Shown piece after piece: positions 11,160-24,998 of a stretch of DNA of 64,000 nucleotides. The notes below the pieces were generated by a model. That model was not told the DNA's origin, searched no databases, and saw nothing but the letters and a program-made list of their open reading frames with translations. The DNA is from Parietaria judaica (taxonomy: Eukaryota > Streptophyta > Magnoliopsida > Rosales > Urticaceae), in NCBI GenBank assembly GCA_954871525.1, contig OX940868.1, positions 28,825,056 to 28,889,055 of the forward strand, given 5' to 3'. Positions within the stretch are counted from its first letter, which is position 1, and each line of letters opens with the position of its first letter. The position numbers were made by a program, and so were the translations under genes.

Positions 11160-13940
11160 AATTAGGCCACGAAATACTACGAATTTAGTGTAATTAATAT
11201 TGAGTAAAATAACAAAAACGCATACAAGCTTTTATTCAGTTGCTTTTGACACTCCCGAACTTCCGAGTAAAAGTGCAAATGTCTCACGAGCTTTTGTAAA
11301 TCGGCATTTTCATTCATGATTTTTGGTATTTTTATTTGAAATATTACCATTAAAATTTTAACAAATGATTAATTATCTCTAATTGAAATCTTGAGTTAAT
11401 ATTGTTTTACTTTTTCCTAGAAACAAAATGACATATAGGGGAATATTCACCAAATGCATTGTCACTAATGACATATAGGGGAAGATAATTACACCTTTCA
11501 TCATCACTCGTACAAAAAAAAAATGACGGGGACATCAAAACTAATACGCCAAGTTATAATACTCATGTGCTAAAATAATAATAATAATAAAAAAAAAAAA
11601 AACAAACAAAGATTGACGAGATCATTAATTTTATGATCGATAATCGAGAAATAAACAATAAATCATCGATTTTGCATAAAACGATAACAAATTACGAATA
11701 AATAATTTATCCGGTAACTTTTAAAAACGATTACCGACCGATCAATTATGATTGCTCAAACCTCGTTAGGTAAAGTGATATGTTTTGTGAGCATCCTGAT
11801 TCCCGTTGTTGAAATCATCATTGACGGAAACAGTGAAAAATAAAACTGATGATAAAGTTGACTAGGTTCACTGATTGGTCAAAAAAAACTTATATACTTT
11901 TGTCACTTTTCAAATAACTTGGACACTTATGCCACTAATAACCCTAAATATTTTTCAGCAGAAAGTGATATTTCTTTGTTGTTCATTCCAAGGGACTACG
12001 AAAGTTTTCATCATTGACACTTGGAAGTTGGAACCAATATGCGTGCAAAAAATATATATACTACTAAATAATAATACAACTAATAAATCTTGTCATAATT
12101 ATACAAAAATCCAAACTAATATACTAAATAAATATAAGTAACATGTTTATGATGATGATAAATAAATCCTCCACGCAAGCATTTCATCAAGCTGAAGCGA
12201 TAAAGGTAAGTAGGGGAAGCAATACACTCTGTTTCCCATTAGACACTGTTTTATAATTTTTACATAAATATATTTTTATATTACTTATTGATGGACTTTC
12301 ATTCATAGGCTTAAGTGGGCTTTTAGTAGTTTACATGATTAATTAATTATAGTTCATTAGAATTCCCACCTGTAAGGCCTAAAAATTCCGAGAAATAGTC
12401 GTCGTATGATCGTCACAGAGGCTCAAATAGTAGTTCGAAGAGGTGATTTTCGACCGTGAAATCGTTGTGTTCCTACGCAACATGGTGGACGAGATAAAAA
12501 TTTCATGCGAGAGTCTAACGAGCAAATTCTTGAAGATCAATTCACACCGCTCTCTGCAAGAGCAACGGTTTTGATCAGTTCTATTGTCGTTTGACGCGGT
12601 CTTTAGTTTTTTATATAAAACCTTCACATATCAGGTAATAATTAGAAAATTTAATACAAAATATAATACTCCAATTTATTGGTTAAAAAGTCAAATTGGT
12701 ATGTACGTCTCATAAACAAATAAAGTGATCAATTTTTTTATACCAAAATTTTAAAATTGTAGTAGTTTTTCATATGTATGCTACTTAATTTTTAGCTATA
12801 CAAATTAAAAAAGTTGAAAGTATAGCGCGTTTATGCGTTTATGTATATATATATATTTATTAATTCTTATACAACGTATCTCAAACTATTATAAAATAAA
12901 ATAGATTAAACCTAGTACAAGTATAACTAGTAGACCATATTTATCAGTAACTAGAGATGTTTGGAAGAGTGGTCAGAAACGACAAGTTAAAATGTATCGT
13001 TTTACAGTCAAATTGAACCAAACGACAAAGGACGTAGAATTCTTTTGTTGTCGTATGAAGTAATGTCGTCTCTGCTAAAATCATTAAACGTTATAAAATT
13101 ATTTTGTTGGTGCAAAACTGCTTTCTCCGCCTTTAGATTACAACCGGTCAGTGTGCCCGCCGGTGGTGTGATTTTATGCCGCCCTACCGCGGCAAGAATA
13201 ATTATTAGTTAGAGCTATTGTGAGATTGACATTAATCAAAACTTGGAGTTAAAAATAAAAATAGAAAAATTTGGAGGGAGTTTGAATTGAATCACATCCC
13301 ACTTCAAGGTGCTTATGCGGTTTCGCCTATAAACTCAAATACTTTCGCATTCGAACCACTAATTAATTTCATATAAACAATTAATTTTGAAGTGCTACAT
13401 AATTATACAAAAAAATTGTCAATTAAATATTCTTAAAAACTTTGCGGGATAAGTATTCATTTTTTTACAGTTAAATCAAAATTTGATTACTTAGTGTCCC
13501 GTTATATCATGGGAAACAAACCCCAATAAAAGGTTAAATATGGTAGATATGGCATTTTCAACTTTAAAAAAAAAAATCGTTTTAAGACAAATTTCATTAT
13601 GAGGCGATTTATTATATATTCTTTATGAAACACATCAGAACTAGAACTAAATTGGAATAGTCCAACTCGAATAGTTTTATGAGGTTGCATATGGGTTGCC
13701 TCAACCTGATGACCCGACCAAAGCAATAATAGAATATAATCTCTATAAATTAATAAAGTGCGGACTCAAAACTCTTATTGTGTTATCGTTGTATTAACTT
13801 ATCAAATATTACTCTAACAAAATTGTTCCGAGTCAAAATTCAGAACCGAATAAAAATATAATTTAATTTAATCGAAGTTATTAATTTACCGAGTTCTATT
13901 TATTGTAATTTTTTAAAATATTTTTTTATAATAAAAATCG
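11160..13940. other. Intergenic AT-rich DNA, no gene recognised
   Basis: Only short chance frames occur. A stretch near 12375-12620 has a lower AT content and a minus-strand frame of 82 codons that matches nothing I know. The stretch 13125-13200 contains 'atgccgccctaccgcgg', similar to wording in the MITE at 38311, but without recognisable ends. Confidence 0.5.
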
Positions 13941-13942
13941 AT

Positions 13943-13950
13943 AAACCCTA
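13943..13950 (+). promoter_or_regulatory. Telo-box AAACCCTA upstream of NRPA2
   Basis: AAACCCTA lies about 280 bp above the NRPA2 start codon, followed by a long pyrimidine patch at about 13968-14026. Telo-boxes are known to be enriched in plant promoters of translation and ribosome-biogenesis genes, which suits an RNA polymerase I subunit. One eight-base match can also arise by chance. Confidence 0.45.
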
Positions 13951-14024
13951 ATTGATAGTCTCCTTTCTCTGAACCTTAAACCCTTCTTCCCTCTCCTTCA
14001 CTTCCTTCCCGCCTCCCTCCTTCC

Positions 14025-14093
14025 CTCGGCTCAGCTCCGCCGTGCCTCTCGGCTCAGCTCCGCCGTGCCTCTCGGCTCAGCTCCGCCGCGCCT
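14025..14093 (+). repeat. Three tandem copies of a 23-bp GC-rich unit in the NRPA2 leader
   Basis: The unit ctcggctcagctccgccgtg plus cct starts at 14025, 14048 and 14071; the first two are identical and the third carries one change. It lies in the likely 5' untranslated region about 135-200 bp before the start codon. It has no in-frame ATG. Confidence 0.85.
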
Positions 14094-14227
14094 CTCCGTC
14101 CGAAGCTCGAGCCTCGCGTCCGCTGTTCCTCTTGCTCGGCTCGAAGCTCTCGCATCTCGGTCCGAACGCCCCTTCGCAGTGACCAGTGAGCATTTCCAGA
14201 AGCTCCGAAGCCGACCGGCGAAGCAAA

Positions 14228-17200
14228 ATGCAGAAAAGCTTGAGCGCGAGCGACTGCGACGAGCTCCGGCAGCTCTTCAGGCACCACATCGAGTCCTATG
14301 ACTACCTCGTCGACTCCGGACTGACCGCTCTGCTTCTCGGAATCAAGCCCGTTCGAATCTACGATCCTTCCACCGACAAGACTCTCAGGAATATCCTTTT
14401 CTTTGTTATGATCTCATTCTTCGATTTCTCTATCTCTGCGTCTTTGAATTGCGTGTTTTTGCCTTGACGATTGATCTCACTTTGGCTGGGCAATCCCGAA
14501 GTGTTCTCGCCGCAGAAGGAGCAAAAGGGACCATCCATGCGCCAGAATCTCTATCCTTTCGAAGTAAGATTCATCGTGTTGTTTGTTTCTTCATCTTCTT
14601 CTTCTTTGTGTGTCGATTGACATTGTGTGGTTTCCGGGGCGCAGTGTAGGCAGGCGAAAATCTCGTACACGGGTAAGTTCGTGGCCGAAGTGAACTTCCA
14701 GTACGACGATGGCCTCGTTGTCCGAGAGAAATTCAGTTTCGGGCAGCTTCCGATCATGTTGAAGGTCACAACTCTTCCCTTTTCGAGTTCTTAGTTTGCG
14801 AATTCCCGTGGTGGATATAGATTGACTGTGTTTTCGAGCAACCCTGTTGTGTAAAGCTTCGGTTTTCATGGTTAATAGTCGTGTTGTTGACCTTAATCCA
14901 TGTAGATTTTATCGGTATATTCTCCACTCCTTTATGTATGATGATTGATGCCTGTGTTATTGCTCAATGCAGTCGAAACTTTGCAACTTGAGAGGTGCTG
15001 ATCCTCAAGAACTGATTTCTTATAAAGAAGAGGCGTCGGAGATGGGCGGGTGAGTATTTCATTAGCATCTGGTGAATCGTATCGTGAGTTTGTATAGAAG
15101 TAACTTCTCGCTGTCTTAGTTCTAGTTTCTTAAGTGTTAATTATTGATTTCATCTATCTCTCGATTGATTATGTCTTTCTTTACATGTTTTGAATAAAGG
15201 TACTTTATACTGAATGGGCTTGAGAGAGTTGTTCGGCCTGTGATACTGCCGAAGAGGAATTACGTAAGAAACACTTCATCATCACTATAATTTTGGATTT
15301 GATAAGCTCCACAAATTCAGATTTGTTTTTGTTGCAGGATATTTACTATATTTTCCGAGTCTCTCTAGCCTACGTTTTCCCGTGTTTTTAATTCTTATGA
15401 TCTAATACTGAAATTCAATTCTAATGACACAATATGTATTCTGATATTTGTTTCTTTCAGCCAATGAGTATGGTGCGGAACTCATTTCGAGCTCGTCGGG
15501 ATGGATATACTGATAAGGCAGTTGTTATGAGGTTTTATATTTTCTCTTTTCTCACTTAATTAAATTGACCTTTGCATTTTTTTTTTCCAAGCATCCATTT
15601 TTCGATTTGGTAACTTCGAATGGTCCTTATATATTTGTCAGCTGAATGTCTGAAATTGCTAAAAAAAAGGTTTAGTTAACAAAAACTTATCATTAATATT
15701 AGAAGATTAGTTTCTGTTAACATAGTTCTTATAAAATAAAAATCCGTTGATAATATAAAAAATAGCTCTTAAAATTGGATGAGAACTAATTGTTTTTCTT
15801 ACATCATGTAGATTGTGGACACTGAATGATTTTTTTTTTCTTATTGTCATGTTTAGGTGCGAGAGAGAAGACCAGTCTTCCGTGTCAGTTAAATTGTATT
15901 ATATTCGTAACGGAAGTGCAAGGCTTGGATTTTGGTGAGCGATTTGAGGTTTCCGCCATACGAAAAAATTTAGAATCTGATCCGAGGCTATATTTCCGTA
16001 AGTATATCTGCTCATTTATCTTAACTTATTCTGCAGGGTACAGGGAAAGGAATTTCTGCTTCCTGTTGGCATTGTTTTGAAGGTTACAGCCTCAATTTGA
16101 GAATATTTTTTCATAATTATTTATCGAAGTTCTAACAATGTCATAAGCGTGATATATTAAACAAATGCAAGAAGGTATAAAGTGTTCACTTTTTTAATGT
16201 ACAGGCCCTTGTTAACACTAGTGATCGTGAAATTTATGCGAAATTGACGTGCGGGTATAGTGGGGAACGCGACGAGAAAGGCGTCGTTGGCACTCCGCTT
16301 CTCGGTGAAAGGGCACAGATCATTCTGGACGAAGTCCGACAATTAAATCTTTATACTTCTACTCAATGTCTTGACCATATTGGTACTTTCTCTATCTCTT
16401 ATGCATATAAGTTTGAAGTGGGTTCTTGTTTTATCTGTGTCATATAAATTTCAATTTTGGTTCTGCTTCCCCATCACACAGGAGAGTATTTCCAAGCTAT
16501 TATGGTAGCCCTCGAAAATGAAAGCTACTCTGTTGTAAGTTTTTTATTTATTTTTATTTTTTTTCTCTGCTGCAAAATCCTTAATAATTTGCCAATAGTT
16601 AGGTCCGTAAAACTAGTTGTTCAGGCATTTATGCTTTCTTTTACATTTATATTTTTAGGTTGCCGATGCCGTAATGAAGGACTACCTATTTGTTCACCTT
16701 GATAACAACCATGACAAGTTCAATATGCTGATGTGAGTTATTTTATTTCTTGTATGTTATCTACTTTTGCAGTCTTTTTTTTTTATATTGGTTTGTGGCT
16801 GATCATGTTGGTGTGGGCCGTTTGCAGCTTTATGCTGCAGAAACTTTTTTCTCTTGTGGATCAGACTTCTGCCCCAGATAACTCCGATTCCTTGCAAAAT
16901 CAAGAAGTCTTACTCCCCGGTCACCTAATTGCCATTTATCTCAAGGTACGAACCTGATTTTTCTCTATAATCAAATATCCGTAATCACTTGAACATCTTG
17001 TAAAATGATTTTGCTAATTATTTAATGGTCTTTGTGAAATTAAGATAACGGCTTGTGTAGGTTTACAACTAAGCGTGTTATGGTCGTCCCATTGGCATAT
17101 GTGGATAATTAAGAAAATAAATTTACAATAAAAAGATGAAACTGATAAAATTCACGCTGCTTCTCCTTCGTGTTATATTTGGAGCAAAGTATCCTCTTTT

Positions 17201-20200
17201 TTTACGTGCATTTTTTTCGTCTTGGTAGTCTTGTTGCATGAAACCAGTCTAGGAGTCCATTATTTAAAATTTGTTGTTTATGTCTTTATTGAGGATATTT
17301 ACACTGAATATCGCGGTTTGCAGGAAAAATTTGAGGTCTGGTTGAACAAGGCTAGAGATCTTATTAAAGAGGAGATTGAGAAGCCAAACACAAAGTTTGA
17401 TCTATACGACTGTATGTTCATATTTCTTCTTTTTTACCGACTTGCTGTCGAAAGTTTTGCATTCATTACGTGTAACTAACCACCCAGTTGAAAAGTATTA
17501 TCTTCTGTAGAATTTGAAAGAGATTTGGTTTGTTCTTTTGCTTCTATTCTAACACAATCAATTGGATTTCGGTCTCCCGAAATTTGTTATGTTCTTTGTA
17601 GAGCTTTTTGTCTTCTTCTGAATTTTTGTAATTAATAAATAATGTTCTCCTCTCCTAACTATACGAGACATTCTAAAATCGCTTGGACCTTTCTACTTTG
17701 TTCAGGAAAGCTCCGGTCATTGCAATTTGCTAAGAAACCCATTAGTCAATGCGTTCTCCAATATTGATGTTAACTTTTTAGTGCTATGAATTCAACACTG
17801 TCTCCTTTAGTTAAGCTCTACTACTGTGACATATGCCTTTTTATGATGCAGTGTCTCATGTAAAGAAGATAATGGATAAAACTCCTTCAAAAGGAATCAG
17901 TGCAGCTGTTGAAAACTTGCTGAAGACCGGTAGAGCGGTCACTGATTCCGGTATCGATTTGCAGCAGGTACTGGATTTTTAATTTATGAGTATGATGACA
18001 ATACAAGTATGATATTTCAACTGGTGGCATATTGAGAATACAGATGCGAAGTTAATTTTTCTTGCATTGACTACCTGTCGTACCCAATATATTTTAATCT
18101 CTACAATATGTAACAGTCTATTATTTGGTCTTAGAGAGCAGGATTTACAGTTCAAGCTGAGAGGCTTAACTATTTACGTTTCCTTGCTCACTTTCGTGCT
18201 GTTCATAGAGGAGCGTCTTTTGCTGGACTTCGTACAACGAGTGTTCGGAAACTCTTACCGGAGTATGTAAATACTTCTTTCTAGATCTTTAATTTATTTA
18301 TCCTATGAACCTAAAATTAATAATCAGTTGTATTTATCTGTTACGGATACGCAGATCTTGGGGTTTCTTATGCCCTGTGCACACACCTGATGGGGAACCC
18401 TGTGGCTTGCTAAACCACATGACTTACACATGTCGTAAGTTTTTTTTTTGTTTTTTTTTTTTGTCATCATATTTTTTTATCTCTAAGTTTCGATTATGAG
18501 TAAACTAGGAATAAGCTACATTTGTGTCTTCATATGCTATGGATTCTAAAGTAATGCCATAAAAGGGCCATAATTTAGTTCCTTGAGCTAATATAAAGTG
18601 CTCTAAACATGTAATTTAGTTTTCAATTAATGATATGATTATATACTTTTTTTTTTCTTCTTTTCAATCACTGATTATTAATTTAATGACGAAGCTTAAG
18701 AATATAACAAATCATCAATGATCAAACCTACTAACATTTAGAAAAATGTTCCAATTTATGGACAACTAGCTTTAACCTTAGAACATAAGTAACCTAACCT
18801 TCAAACATAATTAAATAGCCAAAATAATAATATTAAACGATTGCAATTATTCCTAAATGATGTTACTCATGTAACAAAAGATAAACGAACACCTCGCTAT
18901 ATCAACCAATCAAGTCAACTTGCTATCTTCGATATGAATTCCCAACAAATTACTCTTGCTTAAATAATTTTTTTAAAGCAAATTCTTTGGAAAAACTCCT
19001 CACCATGGCAATAATTGTCCAAGACCAAGCATCTCTAAAAAAAAAACTAACTTTCTCTTTGTCTTTCTTGTTGGATTGACTAATACGCATGTTGTCATTT
19101 GCCTAAGGATTTGCTTTTGCAGGTGTCACATCGTACTTTGACTCACAGGGAAAAGTGAAGCAATTTCATAAGATTCGGAAGTCTATCCTTAGTGTTTTGT
19201 ACGAAGTTGGAATGTCACGTTCACAGTTAGTTCAGGAGGGTCCTCCAGAAATCGTGACCGTTCTATTAGACGGCCGTGTTGTAGGCTTTCTGTCGTCCAA
19301 TCGGATTGAGAAAGCTGTGGCTCATTTGCGCAGATTGAAGGTGTCACCTGTTTCACCGGTGCGCGCCTTTTTTTTTTTTTTTTTTTTTTTTTTTCTTTTC
19401 TTTTTTTCTTTTCTTGGCCTGCACTTATGTTTCCATAACACTTGTGATCGTATTTTTCCTAATCATATATTCAGATCCCTGATGATCTTGAAGTCGGATA
19501 TGTTCCTTTAAGCATGGGTGGAACATATCCTGGTCTATTCCTTTTCACCACTCCTTCGAGGTTTGTTCGGCCAGTAAAAAATCTTTCTACCCATTTGACA
19601 GAAGATCAAAATATCGAACTTATTGGGCCATTTGAGCAGGTTTATATAGCATACTCTCACCTTCATATCATGTATGTCTTTTTTTCTTCCCTGAGTAAAT
19701 AGTTTATTTGTGACATTAGGTTTTCATGGAAATAAGTTGTCACGACGGGGGAGATGGTGGAAGAAGAAAGGATTTCCCAGCAACTCACGAGGAAATACAT
19801 CCAACTGGGATGCTCAGTGTGGTAGCCAATCTGATACCGTGGCCAGATCATAATCAGAGTCCACGAAACATGTACCAGTGTCAGGTTCTTATCTAATCTC
19901 TAACGTTATTATTCATGTTCTGCTCAAGAATGATTTACAATTATAAATAGTTAAAAAAGAATAAATGTATGTAACTATTACCCCCTGAACTGATCAGTTT
20001 GCCCCTTGTACTTATCACTTTGTCTCTGTCTGCTGTATTTTCTTTTCGTGTCAGTTTGCCCCCTGAACTTATCATTTTGTATAGTTTCCCCACAAACAAC
20101 ATTCTAATCTGTGTTTTTAACTTAGATGGCGAAACAAACCATGGGTTTCTCTCTCCAATCCCTTCACTGCCGTGCTGATCAAAAGCTCTATCATCTTCAG

Positions 20201-23200
20201 GTATACACTTAGATGGCAAAACAAGTCCTGGGTTTCCTCGTCTGTATGAAACTTAATTTGATGATTGACATATTTTTATCATTGCCTTTTTTTTGAGCTA
20301 TTCGGACCTTCTTGTTTTTATGTTGAACTGGTTTAAAAAGTATTTAATTTTTTCGGAAAAAAAAAAACTTGCAGGATTGCTGTTGTGAAAAACAATAGCA
20401 ACTGTCTGTTGATGATTTACTAAAATAAACATTTAGAAAAGATTTATCGACTATAAAATGTAAGTAGAGAATGGTTCAAAGGAAGCTTATGTTCAGGTTC
20501 TCTGAGTTATTTGTTTGAATTTGTAGTAGAAAAATGGACATAAACATATGTTATATAATTTTTGGCATTCTTAGACCCCTCAATCGCCAATTGTGCGCAC
20601 AAGTGCATATAAGAGGTATAACATGGATGAATATCCAACCGGGACTAATGCAATCGTAGCTGTGCTGGCATATACTGGGTGAGGCTTTCAGACCTTTCTA
20701 ATCTCATTTATTTACTTTCCCTTGCATTTTATATAATTCGATATGTGACTTAATCCAGATATGACATGGAGGATGCCATGATTCTAAACAAGTCATCGGT
20801 GGATCGTGGGATGTTTCATGGCCAAATATATCAGGTTTGTTCCTGCTAATCTGCATACTTTGAAAAAAGAAAAGCTAATAGAAGAGAATATCAAATTGTA
20901 GAGTATTATATATGATGTAGAAATGGATAATGAAATTTAAATATTAGCATCATGCTCTAAAGACTGCGAATATTTTAATTTCGCTTTCTAGTTAGACTGC
21001 ATAGATTTGTATTAGCCTCATCAATTATAATCAAGCATTCTTCCTGTTCATATGTATTTAAACATTTCCGTTAAGCTCAAACGAACACCAGTCTCAAAAC
21101 TTTGAAGTTCTGGCTGTTTCTGTTTTTTTTTAAGCATTTAAATTCAATAAACTATTGTTTTTAATTTTCTTTTTATTTACTGAAATCAAACATTTACACT
21201 ATTTTATTGCAGTTCGTATAGATACTAACACCTATATTTTTCTCCCTGGACTGGAAATGGTTTAACATCATTTGACAGACAGAGACGATTGACTTGTCCG
21301 ATCGAGGTAAAAAGTCTGGTAAATCCAGCACAATGTTTAGGAGGAGTAATATTGACAAATCAATTCATTCATTGATTGACTCCGACGGTCTCCCTTACGT
21401 TGGTCAGGTTGGTCCTATATTTTATCAATTATTTGCGTTGATATCTTTAAATATAATGTTGTATTGGGTGAAAATTCTACTAATCAAACGCGATGCCATA
21501 ACAGTGAGCGGCTTACATAAGCTTAGACACCCTTAAATTAACTATAGGCCTAAAATACCCCTAATGAAAGAAAATACGATTACTTACATAATAATACAGA
21601 TCTAACTCCTCCTTGAACTATGGATATTTATGAGTAGATAGGAACAAATTTATCAATATAGAACATGTATCATGTAAGTTCCATTCTCAGAACTTGAATT
21701 GTGTCCACATTCATGTTCTTTTTTTTCTATCATGAAAGTTAGACTTGCTACTTTGTCTTATCGTATTAAACTTATTTTCCATTACCATCTGACTAATGAT
21801 GTCAATCATAAAAGACAGGGACAAGGCTCATGTATGAGATGGCGTTTTGAATACATTCCTCGCTAATGCTAATTTTTCTTTTTTGTTTAGACAATAAAAG
21901 CAAACGAACCAATTTGTAGCATCTTTGACGAGCTAACGTCTAATACAAGAATTATGAAGCGAAAGGGAGAGCCTGCTGTCGTTGACTATGTTTCTCTTGA
22001 CGCGAAGAAGAGCAATTTTCAAAAGGTTCGTGGTTCTCTTGGTTGTAAAAATGTTAACGAAGATAATTGAATTGTAATCGCTCTAAATTTGGGAATCACA
22101 GAGAAAATTATTTACGCGTGTTCATGTATGCCCGATTGATTTTATCTTGGTCGACTTCTTCGATTTTCATTATATATATATATATATATATATATTTTTA
22201 CGACAAAAAAATGTTTCTACAGAAAAGCAGTTAATGAAATGGGAAGGTAAGTAATATTCTAGAAATCTATTTTGGTAACAGATTCACCAACTAAGGAACA
22301 AGAATGCCGTGGATTCTTTTTCCATAGAGCATAAATTAATAAACTCATCTGTGTATGTAAAAAATGAAGAGAGATGAAAAGAACATTGGAGTTTATGTAG
22401 GAGAAAGGAAACACTACAGTTTCTGATTAAGACTCCCAAAACTTTGATTGAAACCACGAAAAAGAAGTTCTTCAGTTGCGAATTGTGCTTGATTTGGTCA
22501 TGGTTGCTTTGAGCAATCTACCAAGAGTTTATTGAGTTGAGAAATGAAAGAGATATGTATTGTGCTCATCTCTTGTGTTGACATATAATTAATTCTCTAA
22601 TGCTACAATGAATAGGTTAATATTCGGTTCCGGCAACCTAGAAACCCTGTGATCGGCGATAAGTTCAGCAGTCGGCATGGACAGAAAGGTGTTTGCTCCC
22701 AGTTGTGGCCTGATATTGATATGCCATTTTCGGGAGTCACAGGAATGCGACCGGATCTCATAATAAACCCTCACGCGTTTCCTTCAAGAATGACAATAGG
22801 CATGCTTTTGGAATCAGTTGCTGCCAAGGTACCATTTTTACTCCTCTATCGCGAAAATTCCTTCCATTATTGAATCAGTCAATGGACCATTATTTAGCCA
22901 ATATATTTAGAATTAGTAGTAAAGTTAAATTACTTTTTCAGTCACAAGACGCCACTGCTACTTGTCTGTTCGAGTTATGTTATTCTCGAGATTTTTGAAC
23001 TTGTATTTTCGTGAGCAATCGTACTACTTGTCTCATATTTTAAAATATTGAAGCCATGTTCCGTTAAGTAGTATGTATATATATATATATTCATACATTG
23101 GATGTAGTATGCAATGTTCGAATTTTCGACGATAATCGTCGATAATCGTCGATTTTTCGGCTTTTCGGTAGTTACCGGTAAGTTGCCGGTTGTAATGCTT

Positions 23201-24998
23201 ATCGTTTTTATATACTTTTCGACGATTTTTGAGGTTTTCGATAAACCGATTACCAACCGATTTTCGGTAAAATCAGTGTAAAAAAAATAGACTTTTCGGT
23301 AAAAAAAATTTCACCCCACCTCGCCACGTCACGGCCGGCGGCGGCGCGCGTGTGGTGGTGTAACATTTGTGTGAGTCCTCCCCCATCCACAAAATCCTAT
23401 GACCCAAAGGGCCCAAGCCCTTGTCCCTAATATTTGGTATATAAACATCACCAAACTCTTGTCATCTATCAATGTGGGACTTTTTGCTATTCAACTAATA
23501 TCACACAACTTAACATACACATACACTTTCACTTAATAATTTAACTTAATATTACACACTTCAAATAATATTATACACTTAACATACATATTAACACTTC
23601 ACTTAACATACATATACACTTAATATGTATATTCATTTAATATTATACACTTCAACTAATATTAATATTATAATTATACACTTAATAATTTAACATATGT
23701 TTTGTGGTATGATATTATCAAAATATTTTATAAGTTAGATGTCAAAAAGTATCGAAAAGTATCGATAATCCGTCGATAATCATCGAAAGTATCGGTAATC
23801 GGTAAGCTACAGTGTTATAGGTTTTCCGTCGGTTAATCGGTAAGCTATCGATTAATCCGTCGAAAACGGTAATCGGTTTATCGGTAACATCGGTAAGTTG
23901 AACCATGGTAGTATGTATATATAGATATATATATTCATATATATTCACCGACTTTTCTTGGGAAATAGGCTTCTTATTATAACCTGTCGGTTTAATGAAA
24001 TATGGAATTTTCCATTGGTAAAAATCATTGAACTTTATGTCCAATTTCTTACATACTTAATATTAGTTACTGACTGAAAGAGTGGAATCTTTTGATTTTG
24101 GATATATATTGATATAAATGAGCTAATTTTAATGTTTTATATAGGGAGGAAGCTTGAAAGGGAAATATGTTGATGCAACGCCATTTGCCGGTTCAGTTAA
24201 AGGATGTAAACCAGAAGAGGATCCACTCGTGGCTGACCTCGGTCAGATGTTAAGCGAGAAGGGGTTCAATTATCACGGTACCGAGGTGTTGTATAGCGGG
24301 GTTTATGGAACCGAACTTACATGTGAGATCTTTATTGGGCCCGTCTATTATCAACGATTACGGCACATGGTCTCAGATAAATATCAGGTGTGAACTTCTA
24401 GGACAATTGATTTTCTCCAACTTTAGTTTTTCCCTCTGCATTACTTTCCTCTTTCATTTAATGTCAAAAATTATGTTATGCACATTATTTAGCGGGTTTT
24501 GGTAGTTAGGGTTTCTTAACATCGATTTCAAGTGCCAATAGAACTTGTTAGGAATAATTGAGTGGTTCATGTGGCGTTATGCAGGTGCGGTCCACAGGAA
24601 CGATAGACCAGGTGACCCGGCAGCCCATCAAAGGAAGGAAATTCGGTGGTGGGGTGCGGTTTGGGGAGATGGAGAGGGACTCGATGCTGGCCCACGGGGC
24701 AGCCTACCTACTCCACGACCGCCTCCACACGTGCTCCGACTACCACGTGGCCGACGTCTGCACCCTCTGCGGAAGCATCCTCACCACAACTCTGTTGCGC
24801 CACCAAAAAACCGAAGTCCGCCAGATCGGCGGCCTCCCTCCTTGCCGCCCCACCAAGAAGGTGGTGTGCCACGCCTGCCAGACGGGCAGAGGGATGGGCA
24901 CGGTGGCTATGCCCTACGTCTTCCGGTATTTGGCTGCCGAGTTGGCGGCCATGAACATCAAGATGACCCTGCAGCTCAACAACGGCGCTGGGGATTGA
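14228..24998 (+). CDS. NRPA2: DNA-directed RNA polymerase I second-largest subunit (NRPA2/RPA135)
   Basis: This is the beta-like catalytic subunit of RNA polymerase I, which transcribes pre-rRNA in the nucleolus. Exons: 14228-14390, 14481-14563, 14645-14764, 14973-15049, 15200-15263, 15461-15531, 15857-15934, 16037-16082, 16205-16382, 16482-16534, 16659-16732, 16828-16945, 17324-17411, 17852-17967, 18135-18262, 18355-18434, 19123-19358, 19475-19639, 19720-19884, 20126-20200, 20575-20678, 20759-20834, 21279-21407, 21891-22025, 22616-22828, 24145-24387, 24585-24998. They sum to 3492 nt (1163 residues), every join in phase. Family marks include DMEDAM near 763, [12 protein letters not shown] at 888-899 (hybrid-binding region), RFGEMERD at 1051-1058 and a C-terminal zinc site C1085, C1088, C1121, C1124. 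GFSLQS and [12 protein letters not shown] point to Pol I rather than Pol II or III. Intron 1 looks U12-type. A hAT element sits in the intron 22829-24144. Confidence 0.95.
14391..14480 (+). other. Apparent U12-type AT-AC intron (NRPA2 intron 1)
   Basis: The 90-bp intron starts ATATCCTTTT, the strongly conserved U12 donor, and ends in AC. A branch-like TGCCTTGACG sits about 12 bases before the acceptor, close to the U12 branch consensus TTCCTTRAY. Removing it gives the continuous reading ...[14 protein letters not shown] found no GT-AG alternative that keeps the frame here. The call is by eye. Confidence 0.8.
19370..19397 (+). repeat. Poly-T tract in an NRPA2 intron
   Basis: A run of about 26 T bases lies just after the donor at 19359 and before the acceptor at 19474. 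It could affect splicing or simply reflect slippage. Confidence 0.8.
22168..22195. repeat. (AT)n microsatellite in an NRPA2 intron
   Basis: About thirteen uninterrupted TA repeats, in the intron 22026-22615. Similar runs occur at about 10297-10316, 29779-29800 and 43612-43641. Confidence 0.8.
23112..23907. mobile_element. Non-autonomous hAT element in an NRPA2 intron, perfect 8-bp TSD
   Basis: The 796-bp element starts CAATGTTCGAA and ends TTGAACCATG, short inverted ends of hAT type. Both sides carry the identical 8-bp duplication gtagtatg (23104-23111 and 23908-23915). Both ends hold many motifs such as TATCGGTAA, TCGATAAT and CGTCGAAA, typical subterminal repeats. The centre has a GC-rich patch (23326-23362), a TATA-like 'ggtatataaac' and repeats of 'ttaacatacatat'/'acacttaat'. 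No transposase is encoded. It lies in the sense-strand intron 22829-24144 and leaves the reading frame intact. Confidence 0.88.

Noticed and set aside
20000..20125. Transposon remnant with 'tttgccccctgaacttatca' wording
   Set aside because: Probably a short repeat in an NRPA2 intron, but no ends; the adjoining 20126-20200 is a true exon, so I did not call an element across it.
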